Below, in pieces: positions 23,843 to 31,677 of a stretch of DNA of 64,000 nt. The first letter of the stretch is position 1; every line of letters begins with the position of its first letter. Source of the DNA: JAJKIV01 sp036741775 (GTDB taxonomy: Bacteria > Gemmatimonadota > Gemmatimonadetes > Gemmatimonadales > Gemmatimonadaceae); assembly GCA_036741775.1 (NCBI GenBank), contig DAINRQ010000015.1, positions 1-64,000 on the forward strand, read 5' to 3'. A program made the translations under genes and the position numbers. The notes beneath the pieces were generated by a model, which saw only the letters and a list, made by a program, of their open reading frames with translations, had not been told where the DNA came from and searched no databases.

Positions 23843-25750
23843 TCACGGCGTCACGTTCACCGGCATCGAGCCTAACAGCGTCCCTTCCACGGCGCGGAAC
23901 TCGAGACGGAGCGAGCCCGCGGCGCGAGGCGTGATCTCGACATCCATCGTCTGACCGATGCTCAATCGACGCGCCGCGCGCTCCATGACCTTGCGGTGCT
24001 GCGGTAGCTCGGCGCCGTCCCGAGCGAGCAGGCGCCACTGCATGAGTGTCGTGTCCTGACGAAGTTCGAAACGTGAACCCGGTCGACTCACCGTGATGTT
24101 GATCATCCGCAGCCGATGGGGGACGCCGGCCTTGAGTGTCAACGGTTCGGGGTCGAGCGCACCATTCAGCATCACGGCGCGCTTTTCGGTCGCGGAGTCG
24201 GCGGGGGAGGTCGCGACGGCAATGAGATCGGTCGCGGCGTTGTACCGCTCGCCGGGAGCGAGCACGACGATGGCACCCGTGAGCCCCCCCGCCTGCTGGC
24301 GCGCTTCGTCGACGTGGCTGTGGTAGATGAACGTACCGGGGCGCGGTGGCGTGAACCGCGCCTCGAACGAGTCGCGCGGCGCGATCGCGGGTGAGAGCTG
24401 CGTGGGTGTTCCGCTGAACCCGGCGATGCCGTCGAAGTAGCTCTCGAGCTCGATGCCGTGCCAGTGAATGGCGGTCTCGCGTGACGAGCGGTTCACGACC
24501 TTGATCGACACCGGCTCGCCGACGTTGACGACGATGGGCGGCCCGATGCGTCCGCGCGGAACCCGCATTGGCTGGCGGCGACCCTCGCCCAGGGCGAAGC
24601 TCAGCTCCGGATCGCTCGTCCCGTTAGGCGTCTCGTCGATCAGAAGGCGAAACGTCCGGCGACCCGGCAACGCGGTACTTGCCGTCGATCGTTGCCCAGG
24701 ACGTGGCGCGACATGGACGCCAACCACCAACCCGCCCATCCCCTCGATCGCGTGGTTCTCGACGTGCCCGGTGTGCTCGGCGGCGATGGTGCCGAGCGGC
24801 CCGCGCTTCTCGATGTGTTCGGGCGTGTGACAGTGAAACACCCAGTTGCCATCCCGATCGGGAACCCAGCGGATGCGCATCGCTTGGCCGGCGATCATGA
24901 GCTCTGTCACGAGCCGGTCCTGCAGCGCGGCCGCGTACGTCGTATCCGCCATCCCGTTGCCACGGGACTCCACATCGAAGTAGAAGCCGTGGAGGTGCAT
25001 GGGGTGGATGTCGGGCGTGGCGTTGATGACGTGCCAGCGGACCGTGTCGCCGACGGTGTAGGCCAGCCGCTCCGTATGTGGCCACGACCGTCCGTTGATC
25101 ACGTAGAGCACGCGCTTCCGACCGCGCGGTTGGGCAGCGCCGATGGTGTCGCTCCACATCGTGATCACGAAGACGCGATCCGCGTCGGGACGAGCGTTCG
25201 GCGGGTCCACGATGATGGCGCCAGAGAGCTGGACGTCCTCGCGCACCCGGTAGCGGAACGTCCGCCCGCTGGTCGTCGCCCAGTAGAAGTACGTACCGGC
25301 CGAGTCGAGTTGAAACGCTACGTCGCGCTGTTCGCCCGGGGCGAGGCGGATGGGCGCCGGGGCGGCTCCGGCAACGCCGCGCGAGTGAAGCCCGTGGACG
25401 GTGACCGTGTCGCCAGGCAGTGAGTTTCGCACGGTGACCACGACGCGCGTCCCGGCCGGAACGCGAACGAGTGGACCGGGGATCTGCGGCGACCCGCCGT
25501 CCTCGGCGAACGCCGGGACGTCGGCGCCGAGCGCCGAGTCGCCGTCGGGGTGCCAGGCGGCGACGCGGGCGTCGAGGCGCAGTGTCAGCACGCCGTCGCG
25601 CAGCGTGCCGGCGGGCTGCCGGTTGTCGTTCAAGGTCGCCCGCTCAGCGGCGGTGGCGCCGGCCGGCGCGGACAGTTGCCCAGCGCCGCCAGGAGCGAAG
25701 CTCGTGACGAGCAGCGCGAGCGGGAGCGATATCAACGAACGAACCGACAC
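23843..25750 (-). CDS. Multicopper oxidase with rearranged cupredoxin domain order
   Basis: An exported protein of about 635 residues. The start is GTG at 25748-25750, preceded by GGGAGG with good spacing and opening a signal peptide (SLISLPLALLVTSFAPGG); ATGs upstream at 25789 and 25819 lack this. Copper motifs appear in unusual order. First a degenerate VTVHGLHSRG. Then the normally C-terminal HPMHLHGFYFD and HCHTPEHIEKRG. Only after those, near residue 470, the normally N-terminal AIHWHGIELESYFDG and FIYHSHVDEARQ. All eight trinuclear-cluster histidines seem available but permuted. Substrate unknown; laccase- or metal-oxidase-like activity is likely. Confidence 0.85.
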   Translation of the reverse strand: MSVRSLISLPLALLVTSFAPGGAGQLSAPAGATAAERATLNDNRQPAGTLRDGVLTLRLDARVAAWHPDGDSALGADVPAFAEDGGSPQIPGPLVRVPAGTRVVVTVRNSLPGDTVTVHGLHSRGVAGAAPAPIRLAPGEQRDVAFQLDSAGTYFYWATTSGRTFRYRVREDVQLSGAIIVDPPNARPDADRVFVITMWSDTIGAAQPRGRKRVLYVINGRSWPHTERLAYTVGDTVRWHVINATPDIHPMHLHGFYFDVESRGNGMADTTYAAALQDRLVTELMIAGQAMRIRWVPDRDGNWVFHCHTPEHIEKRGPLGTIAAEHTGHVENHAIEGMGGLVVGVHVAPRPGQRSTASTALPGRRTFRLLIDETPNGTSDPELSFALGEGRRQPMRVPRGRIGPPIVVNVGEPVSIKVVNRSSRETAIHWHGIELESYFDGIAGFSGTPTQLSPAIAPRDSFEARFTPPRPGTFIYHSHVDEARQQAGGLTGAIVVLAPGERYNAATDLIAVATSPADSATEKRAVMLNGALDPEPLTLKAGVPHRLRMINITVSRPGSRFELRQDTTLMQWRLLARDGAELPQHRKVMERAARRLSIGQTMDVEITPRAAGSLRLEFRAVEGTLLGSMPVNVTP

Positions 25751-25988
25751 GAGCACCTCCCGGGGACCACGACTCGATCTCAATTCCATGGACGTTGGGG
25801 CGCCTCGACGGCATGTCAAGTGTCATCCCGGGCAGAGCGACCAATGACGGCATGTCCCTTTCCGTCGCGGCGCGACGTATCCATAGTTGTCGCCGTACCG
25901 ATCGGAGTCGGCGACCCAACTCGGCCGAGTCGATGGGGACGCGGCCAGCCCTGACTTCGATCACTGTGCCGTCATAGAAGGAGGGAAC

Positions 25989-26663
25989 ATGTCCACCGCC
26001 GCTTCCGGGGTCCCGCGCCGCGGATTTCTCGCCCGGCTTTCGAGCGTCGCCGCCGGACTCACGTCACTGGCCGTGGCGCCATCCGCGCTGCGCGCCGCAG
26101 CCCACAGCGTGCCCGAGACGCAGGGCGGGCCCGACGCGTGGATCGATCGCATGAAGGGGCAAGACCGGCTGCTCTTCCACGCCCATCAACAGCTCATGCC
26201 CGCCATTCTCGGCGCGCGGAACGTCCTCACGAACGGCCGCGACGCGTACGGTGTGAGCGAGTCGCAGAATAGCATCGCGATCGGCGCGCATGGGCCGGCC
26301 ATCTCCGGGCTCTTCCGCGACGAGATCTGGCAGCGGTTCACGCTGGGTGAGCGCTACAAGTTCACCGATCCGAAGACGAACGCGCCGGCGACGAAGAACC
26401 CGTTCCTGGCGCCGCAGCCCGATTGGCCCGCCGACGCGACGGTGCCGGCGCTCATGGAGCGAGGGGTGCTGTTCGTCGTGTGCAACGTTGCCGTTCGAAA
26501 CCTCTCGCGCCGCATTGAGCGTGAGGGGGAGAAAGCCGAGGCGCTACACAAGGAGCTCGTCGCGGGGCTGGTCCCTGGCGTCGTGGTGGTGCCGGATCTC
26601 TTCGTGGCGATGTCGCACGCACAGAAGAAAGGGGTCAGCTACATCTTCATCGACGGACGGTAG
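25989..26663 (+). CDS. Tat-exported DsrE-like protein
   Basis: A 224-residue protein with a Tat signal (PRRGFLARLSSVAAGLTSLA). The start ATG is 4-8 bp after GAGGG. The C-terminal half resembles DsrE/F-like small sulfur-carrier folds: MERGVLFVVCNVAVRNLSRR with a cysteine in the usual position, then LVPGVVVVPDLFVAMSHAQK and GVSYIFIDG. Export by Tat would place it in the periplasm, unlike cytoplasmic DsrE. It stands directly upstream of a cytochrome c and a PQQ dehydrogenase on the same strand. Function unknown; a redox or sulfur role is inference from the fold. Confidence 0.68.
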   Translation: MSTAASGVPRRGFLARLSSVAAGLTSLAVAPSALRAAAHSVPETQGGPDAWIDRMKGQDRLLFHAHQQLMPAILGARNVLTNGRDAYGVSESQNSIAIGAHGPAISGLFRDEIWQRFTLGERYKFTDPKTNAPATKNPFLAPQPDWPADATVPALMERGVLFVVCNVAVRNLSRRIEREGEKAEALHKELVAGLVPGVVVVPDLFVAMSHAQKKGVSYIFIDGR

Positions 26664-26725
26664 TCGGAAGGTTGTGGTCGGTAGCGGCTGCGAGTTGCGA
26701 GCTCGCTGCTGCGGGACGGTACGGG

Positions 26726-26769
26726 GCGGGTTGGGGGCGGCCATGCTGGCATGGCCGCCCCCCGCCCGC
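26726..26769. terminator. Strong hairpin between dsrE-like and cytochrome c genes
   Basis: Arms of 20 bp (26726-26745 and 26750-26769) pair with two mismatches around the loop CTGG; the inner stem is GGGGGCGGCCATG. The hairpin is followed by TTAAAT, weakly like a terminator tail. It probably ends the transcript of the DsrE-like gene, leaving the cytochrome and PQQ dehydrogenase with their own promoter. Confidence 0.6.
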
Positions 26770-26781
26770 TTAAATACATGC

Positions 26782-27228
26782 ATGGGCGTGATTTCACAGA
26801 ACAAGGTGATGCGTGCCGGCGCACCGAGTCTCGTGAGCGCTGTCGCGCTGGTGGTTACGGCGTCCGGCGTTTCGGCGCAGAACGGGGGATCGGGCGCGAC
26901 CCGGACCACGCAGTCGGGTATCTACACTGCCGCTCAGGCGTCGCGCGGGAACGACGTCTACCTCATGCAGTGCAAGAGCTGCCACACGCCAGCGTCGCAC
27001 ACCGGCGTCACGTTCGCGAACTCCTGGCAGGGTAAGCCGCTCTCGGAGCTCTACACCTACATCGTGGAGCGGATGCCGAAGAACGAACCGGGGAGCCTCC
27101 AGCCGTACGAGTATGCGGACGTGCTCGCGTATCTGCTGAAGCTGAACGAGATGCCTGCCGGCGATGAGGAACTGCCGGCCGATTCTGTGGCGCTGCGGAA
27201 GATCAGGGTAGAAGCGGCGCGCCCGTAA
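26782..27228 (+). CDS. Periplasmic cytochrome c
   Basis: A 148-residue exported cytochrome. The signal includes SLVSAVALVVTASGVSAQ. The heme-binding CKSCH motif lies near residue 71 (GNDVYLMQCKSCHTP), and the distal methionine is probably in ERMPKNEPGSLQPYEYADVL, the standard class I Met-Pro segment. It likely accepts electrons from the PQQ dehydrogenase encoded next. An internal ATG at 26809 (MRAGAPS) is an alternative start. The stop is TAA, directly followed by the hairpin at 27231. Confidence 0.9.
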   Translation: MGVISQNKVMRAGAPSLVSAVALVVTASGVSAQNGGSGATRTTQSGIYTAAQASRGNDVYLMQCKSCHTPASHTGVTFANSWQGKPLSELYTYIVERMPKNEPGSLQPYEYADVLAYLLKLNEMPAGDEELPADSVALRKIRVEAARP

Positions 27229-27230
27229 TT

Positions 27231-27298
27231 GGGGTCAGGTTCGAATATCAGCGTTTTGTTGCCCCGGCAACAAAACGCTGATATTCGAACCTGACCCC
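27231..27298. repeat. GGGGTCAG-ended perfect hairpin, copy 2
   Basis: Perfect 33-bp arms (27231-27263 and 27266-27298) around CC. The outer part reads GGGGTCAGGTTC and the inner stem GAATATCAGCGTTTTGTTGC. It starts 2 bp after the TAA of the cytochrome c gene (TAA-TT-GGGG), the same junction as the copy at 43928. The inner stem is alignable to that of the copy at 29612, and the differences are matched on both arms. It lies between cotranscribed-looking genes, so it may be a read-through processing or attenuating hairpin. Confidence 0.88.
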
Positions 27299-27381
27299 AT
27301 TTACGCCTCTGGTGCCAGCCCGGGAACGTGCGCTAAATACACGCACGCACAGCCCCGTCATCACCCCAGAGAGGACGACCG

Positions 27382-29613
27382 ATGGCGCAGCATCCCACGC
27401 CCCGCCGGCTCATCGGCGCCGCGATCCTGATCGCGGTTGCGCTCCCCGCCATGCTTCTCCTTCGTGCCGACCAGTCGAGCGCCGTGCAGGGCACGCAGCT
27501 CGTCCGCGGCAACAAGCCTGGCGAATGGCGCTACTGGGGCGGCGATGCGTGGAGCACACGCTACTCGCCGCTCGAGCAGATCGACGCGTCGAACTTCAAG
27601 GATCTCCAGGTCGCGTGGGAGTGGAAGGCCGGCGCGTTCGGCAGCGACGAGTACTACCGCACCACACCCCTCTACGCCAACGGACGCCTCTTCACCGTCG
27701 CCACCACTCGGCGCGTGACAACGGCGATCGACCCGGCCACGGGCGAGACGCTCTGGATGTGGCGGCTCGACGAAGGGATCCGCTGGCAGAAGGCGCCGCG
27801 GCAGTTCGCGGGGCGGGGGCTCGCCTACTGGACGGACGGGCAGAACGAGCGCGTCATCGTCGTCACGCCCGGGTATCACATGGCGTCGCTCGACGCAAAG
27901 ACCGGCATCCCCGACCCGAGCTTCGGGAAGAACGGCGTCGTGGATCTCATGGACGGACTCGGACTCCCGCTCGTGCCGCTCGCGGTGGACGACTCGGGCC
28001 CGCTCATCATCTCCGATGCCGCACCGGCTCGCAGGGCGAAGCCGGGTGAGACGTGGGATCCGCTGACGAAGACAGGCGCCGACGGCACCATCGGCATCGA
28101 CCCGGAGTACGGCCAGATCGCGAACAGCTCCCCCGCCGTCATCGTCGGCGACGTGATCGTCGTCGGCAACTCGTCGATCCACGGCTACTACCCCATCCGC
28201 GTCCGCAACATTCCCGGCTACATTCGCGGCTTTGACGTTCGCACAGGCAAACAGCTCTGGTTGTTCAACCTCGTGCCGCAACCCGGGGAGTTTGGGGCGG
28301 AGACGTGGAAGAACGGATCGAAGATCGGGACCGAAGGCGTCGGGAAGAACGACGCATGGGCGACGTACTCGGCGGATCCGGAGCTCGGCCTCGTCTATAT
28401 CCCCGTAGGGATGCCGCTCATGGACGAATACGGCGGTCACCGTCCGGGCGACAACTTGTATGGCAACAGCATCGTCGCGCTCGACGCGAAGACGGGGAAG
28501 CGTAAATGGCACTTCCAGATGGTCCATCACGACATCTGGGACTACGACACGCCGATGGCGCCGAACCTCCTCGACATCACGGTGAACGGGCGCCAGCGCA
28601 AGGCGATCGCGCAGACGACGAAGCAGGGGTGGATCTACACGTTCGACCGCGAGACGGGTGAGCCGATCTGGCCCATTCCGGAAAAGCCCGTGTTGCAGAG
28701 TGATGTTCCGGGCGAGCAGACCGCGCGCACGCAGCCCATTCCCACGAAGCCGGCGCCCTACTCGCAGCAGGGGCTCGTCGAGGCCGACCTCATCGACTAC
28801 ACACCGGCCATCAAGGACTCGGCGCTCAAGATCGCACGGCAGTGTCGCATGGGGCCGTACTACATCCCGCCCGTGCTGGCTGACGGTTCGGGGCCGACGA
28901 AGCTGAAATGTTCCTGGTACGCCCCGGGTGCGAGTGGCGGCGTGAACATCGACGGCGGCGCGGCGTGGGACCCCGAGACGGGGATGCTGTACGTCGGCTC
29001 ACAGACCGGGTTGAGCTCGATCCGGTTGCAGAAGGATCCGTGCTCCGAGTTTCGCTACAGCTCGCCGAGGGACAACTGCGGCTTGTTGGGCGCGCTGCCG
29101 CCGCCAGCGGGGTACACGCCGCCGGCGGAAGGCAACCGCGGTGGGGGCTTCGCGGGCCGCGCCAACCTCGCGACCATCGGCGGCGTGTCGATCGTGAAGC
29201 CCAAGGAATACGGCGGCATCACCGCCTACGACATGCACTCGGGCGACAAGAAGTGGTGGGCGCCTAACGTCGGCATGGTGCCGGTGACGAGCAACGACCC
29301 GCTGTTCGCCGGCGTCACGCTGCCGCCGCAGGGCGGGCGCGGGCAGGCACAGATCATCACGACGAAGACGCTGCTCATCTACGGTGGTGGGCGAAACGGC
29401 AGCGTCCCCGGGAAGGACCCGTCGCTCCACGCGCTCGACAAGGCGACCGGGAAGGAGGTCGGGGCGGTCAAGATCCCGGCGCGGACGACGGCGATGCCCA
29501 TGACGTTCATGCATCAGGGCCGGCAGTACATCGTGTTCGCGACGGGTGCGGGGATGAACACGTCGCTCGTCGCGCTCACGCTGCCGAGGGCGGGAGCGCC
29601 GGGGACGCGGTAA
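27382..29613 (+). CDS. PQQ-dependent dehydrogenase (quinoprotein)
   Basis: A 743-residue exported eight-bladed quinoprotein of the glucose/alcohol dehydrogenase class. After a signal (LIGAAILIAVALPAMLLLRA) come tryptophan-docking blades: EWRYWGGDAWSTRYSPLEQI, GETLWMWRLDEGIRW, MVHHDIWDYDTPMAPNLLDI and GWIYTFDRETGEPIWP. The HDIWDYD segment is characteristic of membrane-type glucose/quinate dehydrogenase-like enzymes. The substrate, a sugar or alcohol, cannot be deduced. No heme domain is fused; the adjacent cytochrome c is the likely acceptor. Its TAA stop is part of the flanking palindrome 29612-29685. Confidence 0.92.
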   Translation: MAQHPTPRRLIGAAILIAVALPAMLLLRADQSSAVQGTQLVRGNKPGEWRYWGGDAWSTRYSPLEQIDASNFKDLQVAWEWKAGAFGSDEYYRTTPLYANGRLFTVATTRRVTTAIDPATGETLWMWRLDEGIRWQKAPRQFAGRGLAYWTDGQNERVIVVTPGYHMASLDAKTGIPDPSFGKNGVVDLMDGLGLPLVPLAVDDSGPLIISDAAPARRAKPGETWDPLTKTGADGTIGIDPEYGQIANSSPAVIVGDVIVVGNSSIHGYYPIRVRNIPGYIRGFDVRTGKQLWLFNLVPQPGEFGAETWKNGSKIGTEGVGKNDAWATYSADPELGLVYIPVGMPLMDEYGGHRPGDNLYGNSIVALDAKTGKRKWHFQMVHHDIWDYDTPMAPNLLDITVNGRQRKAIAQTTKQGWIYTFDRETGEPIWPIPEKPVLQSDVPGEQTARTQPIPTKPAPYSQQGLVEADLIDYTPAIKDSALKIARQCRMGPYYIPPVLADGSGPTKLKCSWYAPGASGGVNIDGGAAWDPETGMLYVGSQTGLSSIRLQKDPCSEFRYSSPRDNCGLLGALPPPAGYTPPAEGNRGGGFAGRANLATIGGVSIVKPKEYGGITAYDMHSGDKKWWAPNVGMVPVTSNDPLFAGVTLPPQGGRGQAQIITTKTLLIYGGGRNGSVPGKDPSLHALDKATGKEVGAVKIPARTTAMPMTFMHQGRQYIVFATGAGMNTSLVALTLPRAGAPGTR

Positions 29614-29685
29614 CGGGGTCAGAGTCGAATATCATCGTTCCGTTGCGGCCGCAACGGAACGATGATATTCGACTCTGACCCCGTT
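29612..29685. repeat. GGGGTCAG-ended perfect hairpin, copy 3
   Basis: A 74-bp perfect palindrome with 37-bp arms and no loop. Outer sequence AACGGGGTCAGAGTC, inner stem GAATATCATCGTTCCGTTGC, centre GGCC. It fills the gap between two convergent stop codons (TAA at 29611-29613 and the serine hydrolase stop at 29687), so it can act as a bidirectional terminator; GTTTT follows on the plus strand. Compared with copy 2, the inner stem differs at several bases, each change mirrored in the opposite arm. Confidence 0.9.
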
Positions 29686-29686
29686 T

Positions 29687-31348
29687 TCACCGCTTTTCGG
29701 TCCGCTCGAACCTCACCTTTCGACTCCGACCGGTGCTCATCAGCATTCCCGTGACTCGGCCGCTCCCGTCACGCGTGAACTCGACCAGGGCGAACCCCGC
29801 GAACGTGTCGCCATAGGCGGGCGTCACGGTTCGGGGCTGGCTGGTACGAGTCCGAAGCGACAGTCCTGAATCCGTTGCCGCCACCGTGTACGTGGCGCCC
29901 AGCTCCTCGCTGTAGTACGTGCCTGCGTAGCGCGCCAGGTCTGCCGCGGACGGGCGGGCAGGCTCCCGCCTAACGAGCGTGATCGGCTGCCGCGGCGGCG
30001 AGCCGCGAAACCGCATGACGATATTCCCGTCCGGCAGAAACTCGACCTCGGACCGTGGACCAGCGAACCAGAATCGGTTTCCGCCCAGCGGAACGAGCTC
30101 CGGCCCGGTCGTTCGCCCCGCAATGAGCTTGCCGTCCTTGACCGACACGTAGTTCGTGCTGCCCGTGACCGGGTGGACGTACAGTCCGGCGAACCGCGCC
30201 AGTGCGTCGGCCGAGAGGTTCGTCTGCGCGACGACGGGTGCTGGTGGGGTCCCACCGCGAAGCGCTTCCACGTACAACCTGCTCACGCTGTCCGCCAGCG
30301 CCGACGGGTTCGACGTCGAAGCGTTACAGAGTACCGCGACAGCGAAGCCGTGCTCCGGGTACCGCCCGGTGTACGCGCGGTAGCCGGCGTCGGCACCAGA
30401 GTGCCCGACGAGCACGCGTCCGCTGTCACCGCCGACCGAAACACCGAGCCCGTACCCGGTCGAGTCTCCGTTGGCGAGCACGGCGCTCGTCTGCATCTCG
30501 CGCAGCATCGCCGCGTCCCCAACTACCGGGTGCCGGAAGTTCTCCTGCCACTTGAGCAGATCGCCGACCGTCGTGTAGAGGCTCGTCGCCCCGTACGTGT
30601 CGAAGTTCGGGATGCTCACGCGCCACTGGTCGTCATCGCGCCGAGCGTACGCTGACGTACGCCCTTTCACGATCATGTGGTAGTCGTCGTGGAAGTGCGT
30701 GCTCGTCATGCCTAACGGCTTGAAGATGCGCTCGTCCGAGAATTGACGGAGCGTTTTCCCCGTGACGCGATGCACGACCGTCCCGGCGAGCGTGTAGCCG
30801 GTGTTGCTGTAGAGGTATTCCGTGCCCGGGACGAAGTTGAGCGCCTTCTGCCTCGTCACGATGTCGAGCACGTCGGCCTCGGTAATGCGATCCTCCTCGA
30901 AGCGCCCGCGCGACAACGCCAGCAGGTCCCACTGATCCCGAAGCCCGCTCGTGTGGTGCAGCAGGTGACGGAGCGTGATGCGGTGCCCGTAGTCGGGCAG
31001 CTCGGGGATGTATGTCCGGACGTCGTCGTCGAGCGACAACTTCCCGTCACGCGCGAGTAACACCAGGGCCGTCGCGGTGAACTGCTTCGACACCGACGCG
31101 GAGTGGAAGATCGACGCGGGGGTGATGGGTGTGCCGGTCTCGAGGTTCGCCATCCCGTAGCCAGCCTCGTAGATCGTCCGCCCGTCGCGACTGGCGGCGA
31201 CGGCGCAGCCCGGGCCCTCATTCGAGCTCCACTGCGCGAAGACGCGGTCGAGCTGGGCGCGTGAAGGCTCGGCAGGTGTTTGCGCGAGCGCCGCGGGAAC
31301 ACTGATGAGGAACCCGACTGCTGCCGAGAACAGAATGCGTGTGTGCAT
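29687..31348 (-). CDS. Exported serine hydrolase (beta-lactamase-related)
   Basis: A 553-residue secreted enzyme. Signal peptide TRILFSAAVGFLISVPAALA. The N-terminal catalytic domain has SVSKQF as the SxxK motif near residue 77 and YLYSNTGYTLAG as YxN near 169; the later SGADAGYRAYTGRYP replaces the KTG region with a His/Ser variant. The C-terminal 180 residues are a beta-barrel domain of the DUF3471 type (RFAGLYVHPVTGSTNYVSVK). The ORF is open far upstream through a MITE-like repeat; the start is placed at the ATG of the signal peptide. D-aminopeptidase or esterase activity is plausible. Confidence 0.88.
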   Translation of the reverse strand: MHTRILFSAAVGFLISVPAALAQTPAEPSRAQLDRVFAQWSSNEGPGCAVAASRDGRTIYEAGYGMANLETGTPITPASIFHSASVSKQFTATALVLLARDGKLSLDDDVRTYIPELPDYGHRITLRHLLHHTSGLRDQWDLLALSRGRFEEDRITEADVLDIVTRQKALNFVPGTEYLYSNTGYTLAGTVVHRVTGKTLRQFSDERIFKPLGMTSTHFHDDYHMIVKGRTSAYARRDDDQWRVSIPNFDTYGATSLYTTVGDLLKWQENFRHPVVGDAAMLREMQTSAVLANGDSTGYGLGVSVGGDSGRVLVGHSGADAGYRAYTGRYPEHGFAVAVLCNASTSNPSALADSVSRLYVEALRGGTPPAPVVAQTNLSADALARFAGLYVHPVTGSTNYVSVKDGKLIAGRTTGPELVPLGGNRFWFAGPRSEVEFLPDGNIVMRFRGSPPRQPITLVRREPARPSAADLARYAGTYYSEELGATYTVAATDSGLSLRTRTSQPRTVTPAYGDTFAGFALVEFTRDGSGRVTGMLMSTGRSRKVRFERTEKR

Positions 31349-31372
31349 GACCTGAGTGTCTCGAGGGATCGG

Positions 31373-31675
31373 TGTCATTCCGAGCGGAGGCCCACCCCTC
31401 CGGATAGAGTTTGGTCGCTCTACCGGGAAGGGGAAGAACACCAGACGCAGATTACGCGGATTACGCAGAAGAACGCAGATTCTCCCTCTACCAGAAGAGT
31501 TAGTGCTCTCGCGCGGCCGAGCTGCCCGATCGAGGGCTTCCTGCGGAATCGGCGAAATCTGCGGCCATCTGCGTCGGGTCTTCTTCAGCATCGCGGTAGA
31601 GGGACGAAGCCCCTCTACCGGGACGCCGAGGATCCCTCGCTGTGCTCGGAATGACAACCTCCGCTCGGAATGACA
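31373..31675. mobile_element. MITE-like element, copy 2
   Basis: About 303 bp, colinear with 12954-13270. It begins TGTCATTCCGAGCG (31373-31386) and ends CGCTCGGAATGAC (31662-31674), with the terminal word again doubled (from 31644). The inner left arm has GAAGAACACCAGACGCAGAT and CGCGGATTACGCAGAAGAAC; the inner right arm has CTGCGGAATCGGCGAAATCT. The right end again abuts the stop codon of the neighbouring minus-strand gene (kinase, 31678). Spontaneous ORFs inside are fused extensions of neighbours and not genes. Confidence 0.75.
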
Positions 31676-31677
31676 AC

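Noticed and set aside
29612..29685. Hairpins interpreted simply as Rho-independent terminators
   Set aside because: They lack consistent T-runs, one lies between genes on the same strand, and their ends are conserved across loci, which terminators do not need.
31349..31657. Extension of the serine hydrolase frame through the MITE-like element
   Set aside because: The translated extension is repeat sequence; the signal peptide at 31348 marks the start.
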